From Brevibacterium sediminis (GTDB lineage: Bacteria; Actinomycetota; Actinomycetes; Actinomycetales; Brevibacteriaceae), in assembly GCF_013623905.1 (NCBI RefSeq), contig NZ_JABKDD010000018.1, forward strand, positions 1 through 64,000: 64,000 nt of DNA. The letters are read 5' to 3'. Under the pieces are notes generated by a model. That model was not told the DNA's origin and ran no database searches. It saw nothing but the letters and a program-made list of their open reading frames with translations. Below are positions 7,983 through 16,674 of this stretch, piece after piece (position 1 is the first letter of the stretch; each line of letters opens with the position of its first letter). Made by a program: the position numbers and the translations under genes.

Positions 7983-10774
7983 TGGACTCACCTCGGCGGG
8001 GCACGCTCACGGTCTTCCTCGGCTACGCGCCCGGGGTGGGCAAGACCGTCGCGATGCTCGAGGCTGCGGCGACTGCGGCAGACAACGGCCGCGACGTCGT
8101 CATCGGCATCGTCGAGGACCACGGACGTGCCTTCACCCGGTCCCTGGCCGAGGGATTCGAGACCATCGCCCGGCGCCCGGCCGACTACCGCGGTCGGACG
8201 TTTCACGAACTCGACACCGAGGCGGTGCTCACCCGGGCGCCCGAACTCGTCATCATCGACGAACTCGCGCATACGAATGTGCCGAGCGATGATTCGGTCG
8301 GTGGCGACGGCACGGAGACCTACCTCGGCGGCGGAACCACGCCCACCCCGACCCGCACCAAACGTTGGGAGGACGTCGAGGCGATCCTCGCCGCCGGCAT
8401 CGACGTGTTCACGACGGTGAACATCCAGCACCTCGAATCCCTCGGCGACGTCGTCGGTGCGATCATCGGCCGCAACCAGGCCGAACGCGTCCCCGACCCC
8501 TTCCTCCGCGCCGCCGACGAAGTCGAACTCATCGACATCAGCCCCGCCGCACTGCGCACCCGACTGGTCGACGGGCGGATCTATGCAGCGGAGAAGGTCG
8601 CTGCCGCGATGTCGAACTACTTCCGGCTCGGCAACCTCACCGCGCTGCGCGAACTCGCCCTCCTGTGGCTGGCCGACCGGGTGGACGAAGGCCTCGAGAA
8701 GTACCGCGACGAAAAGGGTATCCGCGCCACCTGGGCCGCCCGCGACCGGATCCTCGTCGCCGTCACCGGCGGCCCGGAATCGACGACGCTCATCCGCCGC
8801 GGACTGCGCATCGCCGGCCGAGTGGCCGGGCGCGAACTCCACGTCGTCCACGTCATCGAACCCGACGGCACCCGCCGCTCCGGTGCCCCGCACCTGCTGT
8901 CGGCCCGCGAACTCGCCGAGGCGAACCACGCCGTATGGCACACCGTGGTCGGTGGCGATGTCGCCAAGGCCCTCATCGAGTTCGCCCGCACCCTCAATGC
9001 CTCACAGATCGTCCTCGGGGTCTCGCGCACCCCGTGGTACCGGCGCATGTTCGGCCCCGGCGTGGCCAACCGCGTCATCAGCGCCGCCGCTGACATCGAC
9101 GTGCACCTGGTCACCCACGCCCAGGCCGCCCGATTCTGGCGGCCGGATCGAGAACGCACCCGAGACAATCCCCTCTCGCGTCTTCGTCGCATCCTCGGCT
9201 GGATCATCGGTGCGCTCGCCCCGCTCGTGCTCACCGGCCTGTTCGTCGCGCTCGGCCCCGGGTCGACCTCGCTGGGCATGAACTTCCTCGCCTACATCAC
9301 CGTCGTCGTGCTCGTCGCCCTCATCGGCGGGTTGTGGCCGGCGGTGATGACGGCCGTGTTCGGAGCCGGACTCATCAACTTCTTCTTCACCCATCCGGTG
9401 AATTCGTTGTCGGTGAGGCAGATTGAGAACATCCTCGCGCTCGTCATCTTCGTCGCGGTCGCCGTGGCCGTGGCCACCGTCGTCGACCAAGCCGCCCGCC
9501 GCTCGAGGCAGGCTCAGGCGGCCGAACACGAGGCGGGAGTGCTCAGTGAGCTCGCCGGATCGATGATCGCCGAGGGTGACAGCCCCGAGGCGATGGTCGC
9601 GGGCATCCGCACGAGCTTCGCCCTCGACGGGGTCACCCTCTTCGTCCGCGGGAACGGGGCGGGCGGCGAAGACCGCACCGACGCTGTCGGTCGTGCCGGT
9701 GACGGCGACCGGGCGGGCAATACGAACCGCGCGGGCGGCGGGGACGTGGCGGCCGCCTCGGCGGGGGAACCGATCAGGTCACGGGCCGAGGCGAGCGAGG
9801 TCATCGACCTCGACGAGGACACCTCACTGGCGCTGAAAGGGCGGCCGCTCAGTGCCGGAGAACAGCGGATCCTCGACGCTTATGCCGGCAGGCTGCTGCG
9901 GGTGCTCACGGAATCGGCCCTGCAGCGCAGCCGCACCGAGGCCAGGGAACTCTCGGCCGGCAACGCCGTGCGCACCGCCCTGCTCACCGCGGTCTCCCAC
10001 GACCTGCGCACGCCGCTGGGCGCGATCACCACGGCGACCTCGACGCTGCTGCTCGACGAGATCGAGCTTTCGGATGCCGACCAGCGGCTCATGCTCGAGA
10101 CCATCGAGCACGGAGCCCAGCGCCTCGAGAAGCTCATCGACAACCTCCTCGACATGAGCCGGATCCAGTCCGGGGCGGTGACGATCGCGACGGCACCGGT
10201 GCTCGTGGCCGATGTCGTCGCCTCGGCGCTGGATGAACTCGACGGGGATTCGGCGGGGATCGCGACCGGCGATGACGGGGGCCCGGCGGGGACCGCGGCC
10301 GGCGATGACGGGGACTCGGCGGGGATCGCGGCCGGCGATGACGGTCGCTCTTCACAGCCGAAGATCACCGTCGATGTCGACCCCGAGACGTGGATCGACG
10401 TCGATGCGGGGCTCGTCGAACGCGTGCTCGTCAACATCATCGAGAACTCCGTGAAGTACGGCGAGGGCGCACCGATCACGATCGATGCCTCCACCGGCGC
10501 CGAGGCGGTCCACCTCCGCGTCGCAGACTCCGGTCCCGGAGTGGCCGAGGAGGCACTCGAGTCCGTCTTCACCCCGTTCACCAGGCTCGATGAGTCCAAC
10601 ACGAAGGGTCTCGGGCTGGGGATGGCGGTCGCGTTGGGTCTGTGCCGGGCGATGGACATCGAGCTGAGCGCCGAGCCGACCCCGGGCGGCGGATTCACCG
10701 CGGTGCTGACGATTCCGCGCCGAGGTGGGGCGCCGGCAGCACCCGAGGAGACGAGGAAGGGCGACGCGTTGTGA
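7982..10774 (+). CDS. kdpD: Sensor histidine kinase KdpD
   Basis: KdpD (930 residues) senses K+ limitation or ionic stress and phosphorylates KdpE. Domains in order are: KdpD domain with Walker A-like GYAPGVGKT (residues about 14-22) and FTTVNIQHLESL; USP-like domain about 250-390; four membrane helices about 405-510; HisKA with phospho-acceptor His673 in VSHDLRTPL; and HATPase with NIIENSVKYG, VADSGPGV and GLGLGMAVALG. Between HisKA and HATPase lies an acidic, Gly-rich run made of three 11-residue units (see the repeat feature). It overlaps kdpC by one base and kdpE by four. Confidence 0.96.
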   Translation: MDSPRRGTLTVFLGYAPGVGKTVAMLEAAATAADNGRDVVIGIVEDHGRAFTRSLAEGFETIARRPADYRGRTFHELDTEAVLTRAPELVIIDELAHTNVPSDDSVGGDGTETYLGGGTTPTPTRTKRWEDVEAILAAGIDVFTTVNIQHLESLGDVVGAIIGRNQAERVPDPFLRAADEVELIDISPAALRTRLVDGRIYAAEKVAAAMSNYFRLGNLTALRELALLWLADRVDEGLEKYRDEKGIRATWAARDRILVAVTGGPESTTLIRRGLRIAGRVAGRELHVVHVIEPDGTRRSGAPHLLSARELAEANHAVWHTVVGGDVAKALIEFARTLNASQIVLGVSRTPWYRRMFGPGVANRVISAAADIDVHLVTHAQAARFWRPDRERTRDNPLSRLRRILGWIIGALAPLVLTGLFVALGPGSTSLGMNFLAYITVVVLVALIGGLWPAVMTAVFGAGLINFFFTHPVNSLSVRQIENILALVIFVAVAVAVATVVDQAARRSRQAQAAEHEAGVLSELAGSMIAEGDSPEAMVAGIRTSFALDGVTLFVRGNGAGGEDRTDAVGRAGDGDRAGNTNRAGGGDVAAASAGEPIRSRAEASEVIDLDEDTSLALKGRPLSAGEQRILDAYAGRLLRVLTESALQRSRTEARELSAGNAVRTALLTAVSHDLRTPLGAITTATSTLLLDEIELSDADQRLMLETIEHGAQRLEKLIDNLLDMSRIQSGAVTIATAPVLVADVVASALDELDGDSAGIATGDDGGPAGTAAGDDGDSAGIAAGDDGRSSQPKITVDVDPETWIDVDAGLVERVLVNIIENSVKYGEGAPITIDASTGAEAVHLRVADSGPGVAEEALESVFTPFTRLDESNTKGLGLGMAVALGLCRAMDIELSAEPTPGGGFTAVLTIPRRGGAPAAPEETRKGDAL
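10247..10345 (+). repeat. Three 33-bp tandem repeats inside kdpD
   Basis: Three in-frame 33-nt units (10247-10279, 10280-10312, 10313-10345) encode DSAGIATGDDG, GPAGTAAGDDG and DSAGIAAGDDG. They form a flexible acidic linker between the dimerisation and ATP-binding domains. Copy number could vary between strains by slippage without breaking the frame. Confidence 0.9.
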
Positions 10775-11451
10775 AGCACGTGCTCATCGTCGAAGACGAC
10801 ACCGACATCGCCCGCGCCGTGAGTGTGGGGCTGCGGGGCAAGGGCCATGAGGTGACGATCACCGGCAGCGGGCGGCAGATGAATGAGGCGCTCGCCGAGG
10901 CGACCGTCGATGTCATCCTCCTCGACCTCGGACTGCCCGACGTCGACGGCATCGAACTCATCTCGCAGGTGCGCAAGTGGAGCCAGGTGCCCATCGTCGT
11001 CATCTCGGCCCGCCATGACGCGCGTGGCAAGATCGCCGCCCTCGACGCCGGGGCCGATGACTATGTGACGAAGCCGTTCTCCCTCGGCGAGGTCCTCGCC
11101 CGCCTGCGCGCGATCGAGCGGCGCTCGGGTACGGCGGCCGATTCGAGTGTTGTGCGCACCGGTGATGGGCGGGTCGTCATCGACCTTGCCGCTCATGTCC
11201 TTCAGGTCGAAGGTGCCGAGGTGCATCTCACGCCGATCGAATGGAACATGCTCGGCGTCTTCGCCAAGCATCGGGGTGCGCTCGTCGATGCGACGACCCT
11301 GCTCACCGAGGTGTGGGGCCCTGAGTATGCCGGGGAGCGCGGCTACCTGCGGGTCTATATGTCCCAGCTGCGGCAGAAACTCGAGGCCGACCCTGCCCGA
11401 CCGCAGTACCTGCACACGCAGATGGGCATGGGCTACCGCTTCACCCCGTAG
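10771..11451 (+). CDS. kdpE: Two-component response regulator KdpE
   Basis: KdpE (226 residues) is an OmpR/PhoB-type regulator that activates kdp transcription. The receiver domain has the acidic pair VEDD, phospho-acceptor Asp52 in LLDLGLPDVDG, and the switch Lys in YVTKPFSLGE. The C-terminal winged helix contains HLTPIEWNMLGVFAKHRGAL and ends in GMGYRF. The start is GTG 10771, which overlaps the kdpD stop (GTGA). Confidence 0.96.
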   Translation: MKHVLIVEDDTDIARAVSVGLRGKGHEVTITGSGRQMNEALAEATVDVILLDLGLPDVDGIELISQVRKWSQVPIVVISARHDARGKIAALDAGADDYVTKPFSLGEVLARLRAIERRSGTAADSSVVRTGDGRVVIDLAAHVLQVEGAEVHLTPIEWNMLGVFAKHRGALVDATTLLTEVWGPEYAGERGYLRVYMSQLRQKLEADPARPQYLHTQMGMGYRFTP

Positions 11452-11461
11452 TGTGGGCGAC

Positions 11462-11917
11462 ATGCCCAACCCCACACGAGTCGCCGTCCGCATCGTCCTG
11501 CTCGATTCCGATTCTCGCGTCCTGCTCTTCGAAGGGCGCGACCTCGCCGATGCTCAGGACAGCATCCGCTTCTGGTTCACCGCCGGCGGTGGCAGCGAAG
11601 CCAGCGAAACCCTGCAGGAGACCGCGGAACGCGAGCTGGAAGAGGAGACAGGTCTGTCCGGCATCGATCTGGTCGGCCCGTTCCATCGTCGTGAATTCGA
11701 CTTCCTCAACCACGGAGAACCTCAGCACCAGGTCGAGCATTTCTTCGCCGCACGGACGGATGTGACGGATCTGAGCGACTCGAACTGGACCGCGCTCGAG
11801 CGAACGGCCATGACCACATGGCGCTGGTGGAGCGCCGACGATCTCGAGGACGCACCGATCCGGTACTTCCCGGAGAACCTGTCGGAGCTGATCAGGGAAG
11901 CGGCCGACTTGGTCTAG
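11462..11917 (+). CDS. NUDIX hydrolase
   Basis: The 151-residue protein has a complete NUDIX box starting at GGSEASETLQETAE and continuing RELEEETGL, matching GX5EX7REUXEEXGU. NUDIX enzymes cleave nucleoside diphosphates linked to another group; the C-terminal segment WRWWSADDLED is common in the 8-oxo-dGTP/ADP-ribose pyrophosphatase-like group, but the substrate is not determined. It follows kdpE by 10 nt. The kdpE stop forms TAGTGT, 7 nt before this ATG, so a leaderless promoter is possible in addition to read-through from kdp. Confidence 0.9.
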   Translation: MPNPTRVAVRIVLLDSDSRVLLFEGRDLADAQDSIRFWFTAGGGSEASETLQETAERELEEETGLSGIDLVGPFHRREFDFLNHGEPQHQVEHFFAARTDVTDLSDSNWTALERTAMTTWRWWSADDLEDAPIRYFPENLSELIREAADLV

Positions 11918-11919
11918 AC

Positions 11920-12034
11920 TGAATCGCCCCGGGAACAATGGAGACAGTGAAGCCACGGAAAGGACTTCCCTGTCATGCTCCAAAAGAAATACCCGCTCGA
12001 GCTTCGTGAACGAGCCGCTTCCTGTGTTGCGTGA
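11920..12034 (+). mobile_element. Remnant of the left end of an IS3-type insertion sequence
   Basis: The stretch beginning TGAATCGCCCCGGGA resembles the terminal inverted repeat of actinobacterial IS3-family elements. It is followed at 11975-12034 by a 19-codon ORF starting MLQKKYPLELRERA, the usual N-terminus of an IS3-type OrfA transposase, which then hits a stop. No further transposase sequence was recognised, so this is a decayed end. It starts three bases after the NUDIX stop codon. Confidence 0.6.
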
Positions 12035-12182
12035 GTGGTTTCTAGACAGCTCCACTCTCGCAACCGGAGGCCTTCACCCATACACAGATCAACTGCGATT
12101 CACGCAACAACTTCATGGCCAGCAACACCTAGTCCCATCTCGGACCCACTTTCCTCTGCGGTCTCAGTCTGCGTCCGAGACG

Positions 12183-12851
12183 CTAGGCGTCCTGCACGGT
12201 GACGAGGTGATTCTGGTACGCCCAGACGACGGCCTGGAGGCGGGAACGAACTCCCAGCTTCGGCAGCATCCGAGCGAGATGAGATTTGACCGTTGCCACC
12301 TCGATCACCAGTTGGTCCGCGATCTCACTGTTAGTCATTCCCTGCGCCAATAACATGAGAATCTCACGTTCACGGGTCGTGACGGCCGAAAGGGCGCGAG
12401 AGGCAACGACAGGCTGCAGTTGGCGGCGCTGGGTGTATTCGCTGACGATCCTCCGCGTCAGTTTCCGATCGATTGTCCCGTAGCCCTCCGCTATACTGCG
12501 CAGAGCGCTGAGGATCTCCTCGGGTTCGGAGTCCTTGAGAAGAAATCCGGAGACGCCGACCTCGAGAGCACGGAAGACATAGTCGTCGATGTCGAATGTC
12601 GTGAGTATGAGGACGGGGATCGGGTCATCGAGCTGCGGTGCCGATATTCGAGCCGCGACCTCGATGCCGTCCAGACCCGGCATTCGGATATCGAGGCAGG
12701 CGACATCTGGACGCAGTTCGAGGGCAAGGTCGAGTGCTTGGTCGCCGTCGGCAGCCGTTCCCACGACCTCGATGTCATCTTCGGCCCCGAGTAGTGCGGC
12801 CAGCCCGCCGCGGGCGAGCGGTTGGTCATCGGCGATCAGTGTGCGGATCAT
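12183..12851 (-). CDS. NarL/LuxR-type response regulator
   Basis: The 222-residue protein has a receiver domain with IADDQ, phospho-acceptor Asp54 in ACLDIRMPGLDG, and LKDSEPEE, then a LuxR-type helix-turn-helix with TTREREILMLLAQGMTNSEIA. It overlaps the preceding kinase gene by four bases (ATGA), a typical cognate pair. Targets are unknown; the co-oriented CPBP protease gene upstream is a candidate member of the regulon. Confidence 0.93.
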   Translation of the reverse strand: MIRTLIADDQPLARGGLAALLGAEDDIEVVGTAADGDQALDLALELRPDVACLDIRMPGLDGIEVAARISAPQLDDPIPVLILTTFDIDDYVFRALEVGVSGFLLKDSEPEEILSALRSIAEGYGTIDRKLTRRIVSEYTQRRQLQPVVASRALSAVTTREREILMLLAQGMTNSEIADQLVIEVATVKSHLARMLPKLGVRSRLQAVVWAYQNHLVTVQDA

Positions 12852-14080
12852 CGGTTTCCTCTGTCAGGATCGAAGGGGATTCTCATGTGTGTGACCCACC
12901 CATTGTCGTCGGTGGGGCCGAAATCGAGTGAACCCCCGACCAGCGCCGCGCGTTCGCTCATGCCGAGGATCCCGAGGCCGCTGCCCCCGGCGCCGGAATC
13001 GTGCCTCTGCGTCGGTGATGTGTTGCGGACGGTGAGATGAAGGGCATCGGAATCGCCGGCATCGACGATGACTGTGGAGTCGGCACCCGGCGCATGTCGC
13101 CCGACGTTGGTCAGGGATTCCTGAACCATGCGATATCCGGCCAGCTGCGCGAGCGGACTCAAGAGTCGTCCGGGATCGCGTTCGCCGTCGGGAAGGACGG
13201 TGAGGTCGACACGCCTCCCATTCCGGTTGGCGGTGTCGACGAGGCGTTCGATGCTGGCCAAGGTCTTGATCTGCTGATCGTCATCCTCACGCAGCAGTCC
13301 AACGAGTTGGCGCAGATCGTGGAGGACCGCGCGGCTCTGCTGTCGGATTTCGAGCGCACCGTCCTTTGCCGCCTCGGGATGACTCTCGCACTGCCGGGCA
13401 ATGCTCGCGGCCATCAGTGAGATCCCCGAGAGATGATGTGCCGCAATGTCGTGGAGTTCACGTGCCATTGTCGATCGCTCGTGGGCGATGGCCTCGCTGA
13501 TCTGTGCCTCTCGCTCTCGGGCGAGCGCGTTCAGCATCTCACGCTGGGCCGAGGTGGCCGCTCGATGGGAGGAGAGGACACAGGCGGGGAGGAGGGGGCC
13601 GATCACGACCACCAGTGCCTGAGCAAGAGCGGCGACCACCGTCTGAAGGACCTCGTCGTCACCGAGTCCAAGACGGTTGATCAGCTGTCCCAGAGCGACG
13701 CACGTGACGACGGCGATCGACCAGCGGATCGTTCGAGTGAGTGTGAAGTGCAGACCGGCGAGGAATACGGAGGCCGTGACCGGAATGATCGTGACAGTGA
13801 ACGCAGAATTCGGTGCGAGCGCTGCCAGTGCCAGGGGGAGTGCAGAGACGATGAGCATGGAGCGAAACGGCCAGCGGTCCCTCCCCGCAAGCGCGCCGGC
13901 TTGGAGGAGGAGCGTTGCTGCGGTGAGGAGCCATGATGACGTTGTCATCGGTTCATCGAGCATTGTCGGGTCATGGGCGAAGAGTCCGGCGGTGATCGCC
14001 AGAAACGCCAGAGCCGCGCAACCAGTCGCCAACGGCACGGTCGGGTTCGCTCGCACTGTGGAGATGCTGTCTCTGGGCAT
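12848..14080 (-). CDS. Sensor histidine kinase of the NarX/DesK (HisKA_3) type
   Basis: The 410-residue membrane kinase starts with about six helices (residues 15-170), followed by a short coiled region. The dimerisation box ARELHDIAAHHLSGI has the probable phospho-His at 210. A HATPase domain follows with SLTNVGRHAPG and GSGLGILGMSERAALVGG. This architecture is common in actinobacterial systems that respond to membrane or envelope stress. ATG 14080 has a TGAGG site upstream. The pair with 12183-12851 is tightly coupled. Confidence 0.92.
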   Translation of the reverse strand: MPRDSISTVRANPTVPLATGCAALAFLAITAGLFAHDPTMLDEPMTTSSWLLTAATLLLQAGALAGRDRWPFRSMLIVSALPLALAALAPNSAFTVTIIPVTASVFLAGLHFTLTRTIRWSIAVVTCVALGQLINRLGLGDDEVLQTVVAALAQALVVVIGPLLPACVLSSHRAATSAQREMLNALAREREAQISEAIAHERSTMARELHDIAAHHLSGISLMAASIARQCESHPEAAKDGALEIRQQSRAVLHDLRQLVGLLREDDDQQIKTLASIERLVDTANRNGRRVDLTVLPDGERDPGRLLSPLAQLAGYRMVQESLTNVGRHAPGADSTVIVDAGDSDALHLTVRNTSPTQRHDSGAGGSGLGILGMSERAALVGGSLDFGPTDDNGWVTHMRIPFDPDRGNR

Positions 14081-14131
14081 GGCAGCCTCAATCGCGATCG
14101 TGCTGTCGGGCGCCGCCGTGCTCAGCGAACA

Positions 14132-15073
14132 TCATCTGAGGTCCTGACCAGGGGCGTTTTCTACAGGATGGTATCCCAGTCGGCCTTTTGTTGTCACGAC
14201 GATGAGTATGGCGGCGACAGTGGAGCCCATCGCCATGGCGGTCCACATCAGATCGCCGTCGCCTTCGAGAGTGGGGAAGATCTCCGACCACATGACAGAA
14301 GCGAAGTTGTTGGCGCTTACGTGCATGAGCATGGACAGCGGGAGGCTCTCTCCGGTGCGATTGAATACCCACGACATGACGATATTGAAGGAGCAGCAGA
14401 AGACGGAGAAGGCCGCAAGGCGGACCCACGAGGCATCAGGGTAGCCGCCCCATTCGGTGAGGAAGAGGGGCAGGTGCCACACGGTCCAGAGGGGACCGAG
14501 GATGAAGGCGGACTTAAGTGGGGAGTGGACCTTTTGAAGTCGGTGAAGGGCGAAATCGCGCCAACCCGGTTCTTCGGCGAGGCCGGTGGTGATGAACTGG
14601 AAGGCGAGCATGGGCAGGTAGGCAGCCAGGACGGCGACCGACGGTGCGATGATGTTTCCGGCTGAGAATGCCAAGCCTGTCAGCACCATGCCTGCCGGAA
14701 CTGCCAGCACGGCGATGAGGTACCAGATAGGAGCGGCCCTCCATCGAAGCAGGCGCCCCATCCAGGCCTTCAGCCCCTGACGTCCGTCAATGACGGCAGT
14801 GAGCAGGAAAGCGGATCCGATCGGGCCGATGTAGGCTCCGGGCAGCACGCCCAGCAGTTGGCTGGTTCCCAAGATCTCCGGGAACCGGAAGCCCCATGCT
14901 CCCACACCGTTGAGCGACAGGATGTACGGGGTCCAGGTCACCCAACTGAGCAGATTGGCGAGAACGAAGAAACTCGTCAAGGGACGTTGCCGAAACAGGT
15001 TGACGAGTTTTCGGCGAGAGGGTGTCGTGTGGAGTTGTTGGGCGCCGGTGTGTGCGCTGTGCTGTGTTGTCAT
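14132..15073 (-). CDS. CPBP-family intramembrane metalloprotease
   Basis: The 313-residue protein has about eight membrane helices and the CPBP/Abi motifs: LAEEPGWR with Glu167 and Glu168, WTVWHLPLF with His200, and LMHVSANNF with His251. These are the zinc-binding and catalytic residues of the CAAX-prenyl-protease-like family. In bacteria its members process membrane peptides or give bacteriocin immunity. It lies 51 nt upstream of the kinase-regulator pair and probably shares its transcript. The start lacks a ribosome binding site but has a -10 box 6 nt upstream, so it is probably leaderless. Confidence 0.88.
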   Translation of the reverse strand: MTTQHSAHTGAQQLHTTPSRRKLVNLFRQRPLTSFFVLANLLSWVTWTPYILSLNGVGAWGFRFPEILGTSQLLGVLPGAYIGPIGSAFLLTAVIDGRQGLKAWMGRLLRWRAAPIWYLIAVLAVPAGMVLTGLAFSAGNIIAPSVAVLAAYLPMLAFQFITTGLAEEPGWRDFALHRLQKVHSPLKSAFILGPLWTVWHLPLFLTEWGGYPDASWVRLAAFSVFCCSFNIVMSWVFNRTGESLPLSMLMHVSANNFASVMWSEIFPTLEGDGDLMWTAMAMGSTVAAILIVVTTKGRLGYHPVENAPGQDLR

Positions 15074-15079
15074 GATCCC

Positions 15080-15085
15080 AAATTA
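15080..15085 (-). promoter_or_regulatory. -10 box of the CPBP protease operon
   Basis: On the minus strand TAATTT lies exactly 6 nt before the ATG at 15073, matching the leaderless pattern seen repeatedly in this window. Confidence 0.5.
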
Positions 15086-15186
15086 GTGACCGCGACGTGT
15101 CAGCCTCTAGGCCAGGAAGGGTGGACTCGTGCTCTGCATACTTTAGGTGCAAACCAACGGTGTCACGATTGATTCGTAGCCGGTCG

Positions 15187-15759
15187 GGCGAAGTGGCGGG
15201 CGTGACCAAATCCGTCGCCTATGACCACTTCGGGGACAGGTCTGGAGTCTTCTTCGAGTTGTATCGGGCTTTCGAACACTGGCGGCACGAGACCCTCGAC
15301 GCGGCACTCGACGATGTGGCGCCCGTGCGCGCGGACGTCGCGGCCGTCGCTGCTGCGGCATATATCGACTGCCACGTGGTTGAGGGGCGAGAACTCTCCG
15401 ACGTCATTCACGCCCTGTCCGCTTCGTCAGAGCTCGACAGCATCCTCCGCCGAACGGTGGACGAATACCTCGCCAGGTGCCGTGAGGTGCTGGCACCTTT
15501 CGGAGGCGATCTGGGTGTGGGCGGCCTGACTGCGATCGTCGGCGCCGGCGACATCATCGCCATCGGCATCCCGAATAGGTCGATCAGTCTCGAGGTCTCG
15601 GACGAGGAGCTCACGCGGCGGCGGGACCGTCTCGAGGCGCACGGCACCTATCGTCCCCGGCAACGCGAGCGCAGCGTCTCGACCGCGCTGCGCGCCTACG
15701 CCGCGTTCGAACAGTCCGCGGACAGGGGCGCGGTGCGGAAGGTGCCCGAGGTGGTGTGA
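15187..15759 (+). pseudogene. Chimeric relic: TetR regulator fragment joined to the IlvD C-terminus
   Basis: The first part (15187-15549) matches the intact TetR protein at 17816-18454 from the second DNA-binding helix onward (VAYDHFGDRS, AAYIDCHVVEGRELSDVI, EYLARCREVLAPF). The first half of the helix-turn-helix is missing. At GAGD the similarity stops and the same frame continues as the C-terminus of dihydroxy-acid dehydratase: IIAIGIPNRSISLEVSDEEL, then RQRERSVSTALRAYAAF and SADRGAVRKV. That tail is the end of the E. coli-type IlvD family. Both parents are truncated, so neither activity is expected. A frame open from 15097 crosses the whole chimera. Confidence 0.8.
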
Positions 15760-15796
15760 GGGGGGCGGGCGAGGAGACCCAAGGCTTCGACCTTGC

Positions 15797-16534
15797 CTAC
15801 CCGTGGTCTGCAGGATGCTCGCGCAGGATTGACCCTGTGCGCGCGAGGACTTCGAGCTGGGTCGAGTTGTAGAGCTCAGCGAGCGCGACATGAAACGCCT
15901 GCCGGCCGAAGCTCCGGCCCCGCTTGGAGGCGAATCGGGGCGCGCTGAGCTCAGGGATATCGGCTTGCAGATGGCGAACCGCAGCGGCGAGTCGCTCGGG
16001 CAGATGGCGGACGTCCGCGAGATCCATCTCCTCTGTCAGCTGGCCGAACTCCTGGAGAGCTGCATGATCCGCTGTCTTCGTGCGCACCTGATTCCAGGCT
16101 GCCATTGATTCTTCTGAGACGAGTCGTGACGCCACTGTCAGGAAGTCTTCGTCGGCTGATGACAGCGGCTCGGAGGAGTCGCTGTCCTTGTTCGTGAGCG
16201 CCGAGAGTTCTTGGGCGATCTGGGCGTTGATGGTCTGCAGGCGTCTGATCGCGGATGAGGTCTCGTCGGCCAATTCGCGCAGCTTGTCAACATAGGCGTC
16301 GGCGTCGCCGAGTCCGCCTCCGGCGAGGTCCATCTCGCGGATCTCCGAAAGTGGAGCGCCGAGATCGACGAGGCGTCTGATCCGCAGCAGCAGCGTCAGA
16401 TGCGCGACCCCGTAGGACTTGTAGCCGTTCGCTCCTCGGGGCGGCACAGGCAACAAGCCGATGTCGTGGTAATGCCGAACTGTTCTCAGCGTCGTCCCTG
16501 CCAGATCAGCGAGTTCCTGCGTGCTCCAACTCAT
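15797..16534 (-). CDS. MerR-family transcriptional regulator
   Basis: The 245-residue protein has an N-terminal MerR winged helix: STQELADLAGTTLRTVRHYH and YGVAHLTLLLRIRRLVDLG. A helical dimerisation region follows (about 75-125), then a C-terminal domain without recognisable effector cysteines. It is divergent from the DoxX-like gene at 16675, with a 140-nt shared spacer, so it may control that gene. The inducer is unknown. Confidence 0.9.
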   Translation of the reverse strand: MSWSTQELADLAGTTLRTVRHYHDIGLLPVPPRGANGYKSYGVAHLTLLLRIRRLVDLGAPLSEIREMDLAGGGLGDADAYVDKLRELADETSSAIRRLQTINAQIAQELSALTNKDSDSSEPLSSADEDFLTVASRLVSEESMAAWNQVRTKTADHAALQEFGQLTEEMDLADVRHLPERLAAAVRHLQADIPELSAPRFASKRGRSFGRQAFHVALAELYNSTQLEVLARTGSILREHPADHG

Positions 16535-16674
16535 CGCCCACTCTTTTCGAAGAACGGCCTTGACTATGCCGTTACGGCCGACTTTAGCATCTCAATGATC
16601 GCTGCCGGCAGGATTCGAGCGCAAGACCACAGCTGCTCGTGACTGCCCGGAGAATGAGGAAGAGGAGACGGTCA

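Noticed and set aside
15097..15186. N-terminal extension of the TetR/IlvD chimera as a real start
   Set aside because: It does not resemble a TetR helix-turn-helix, and no ribosome binding site precedes it.
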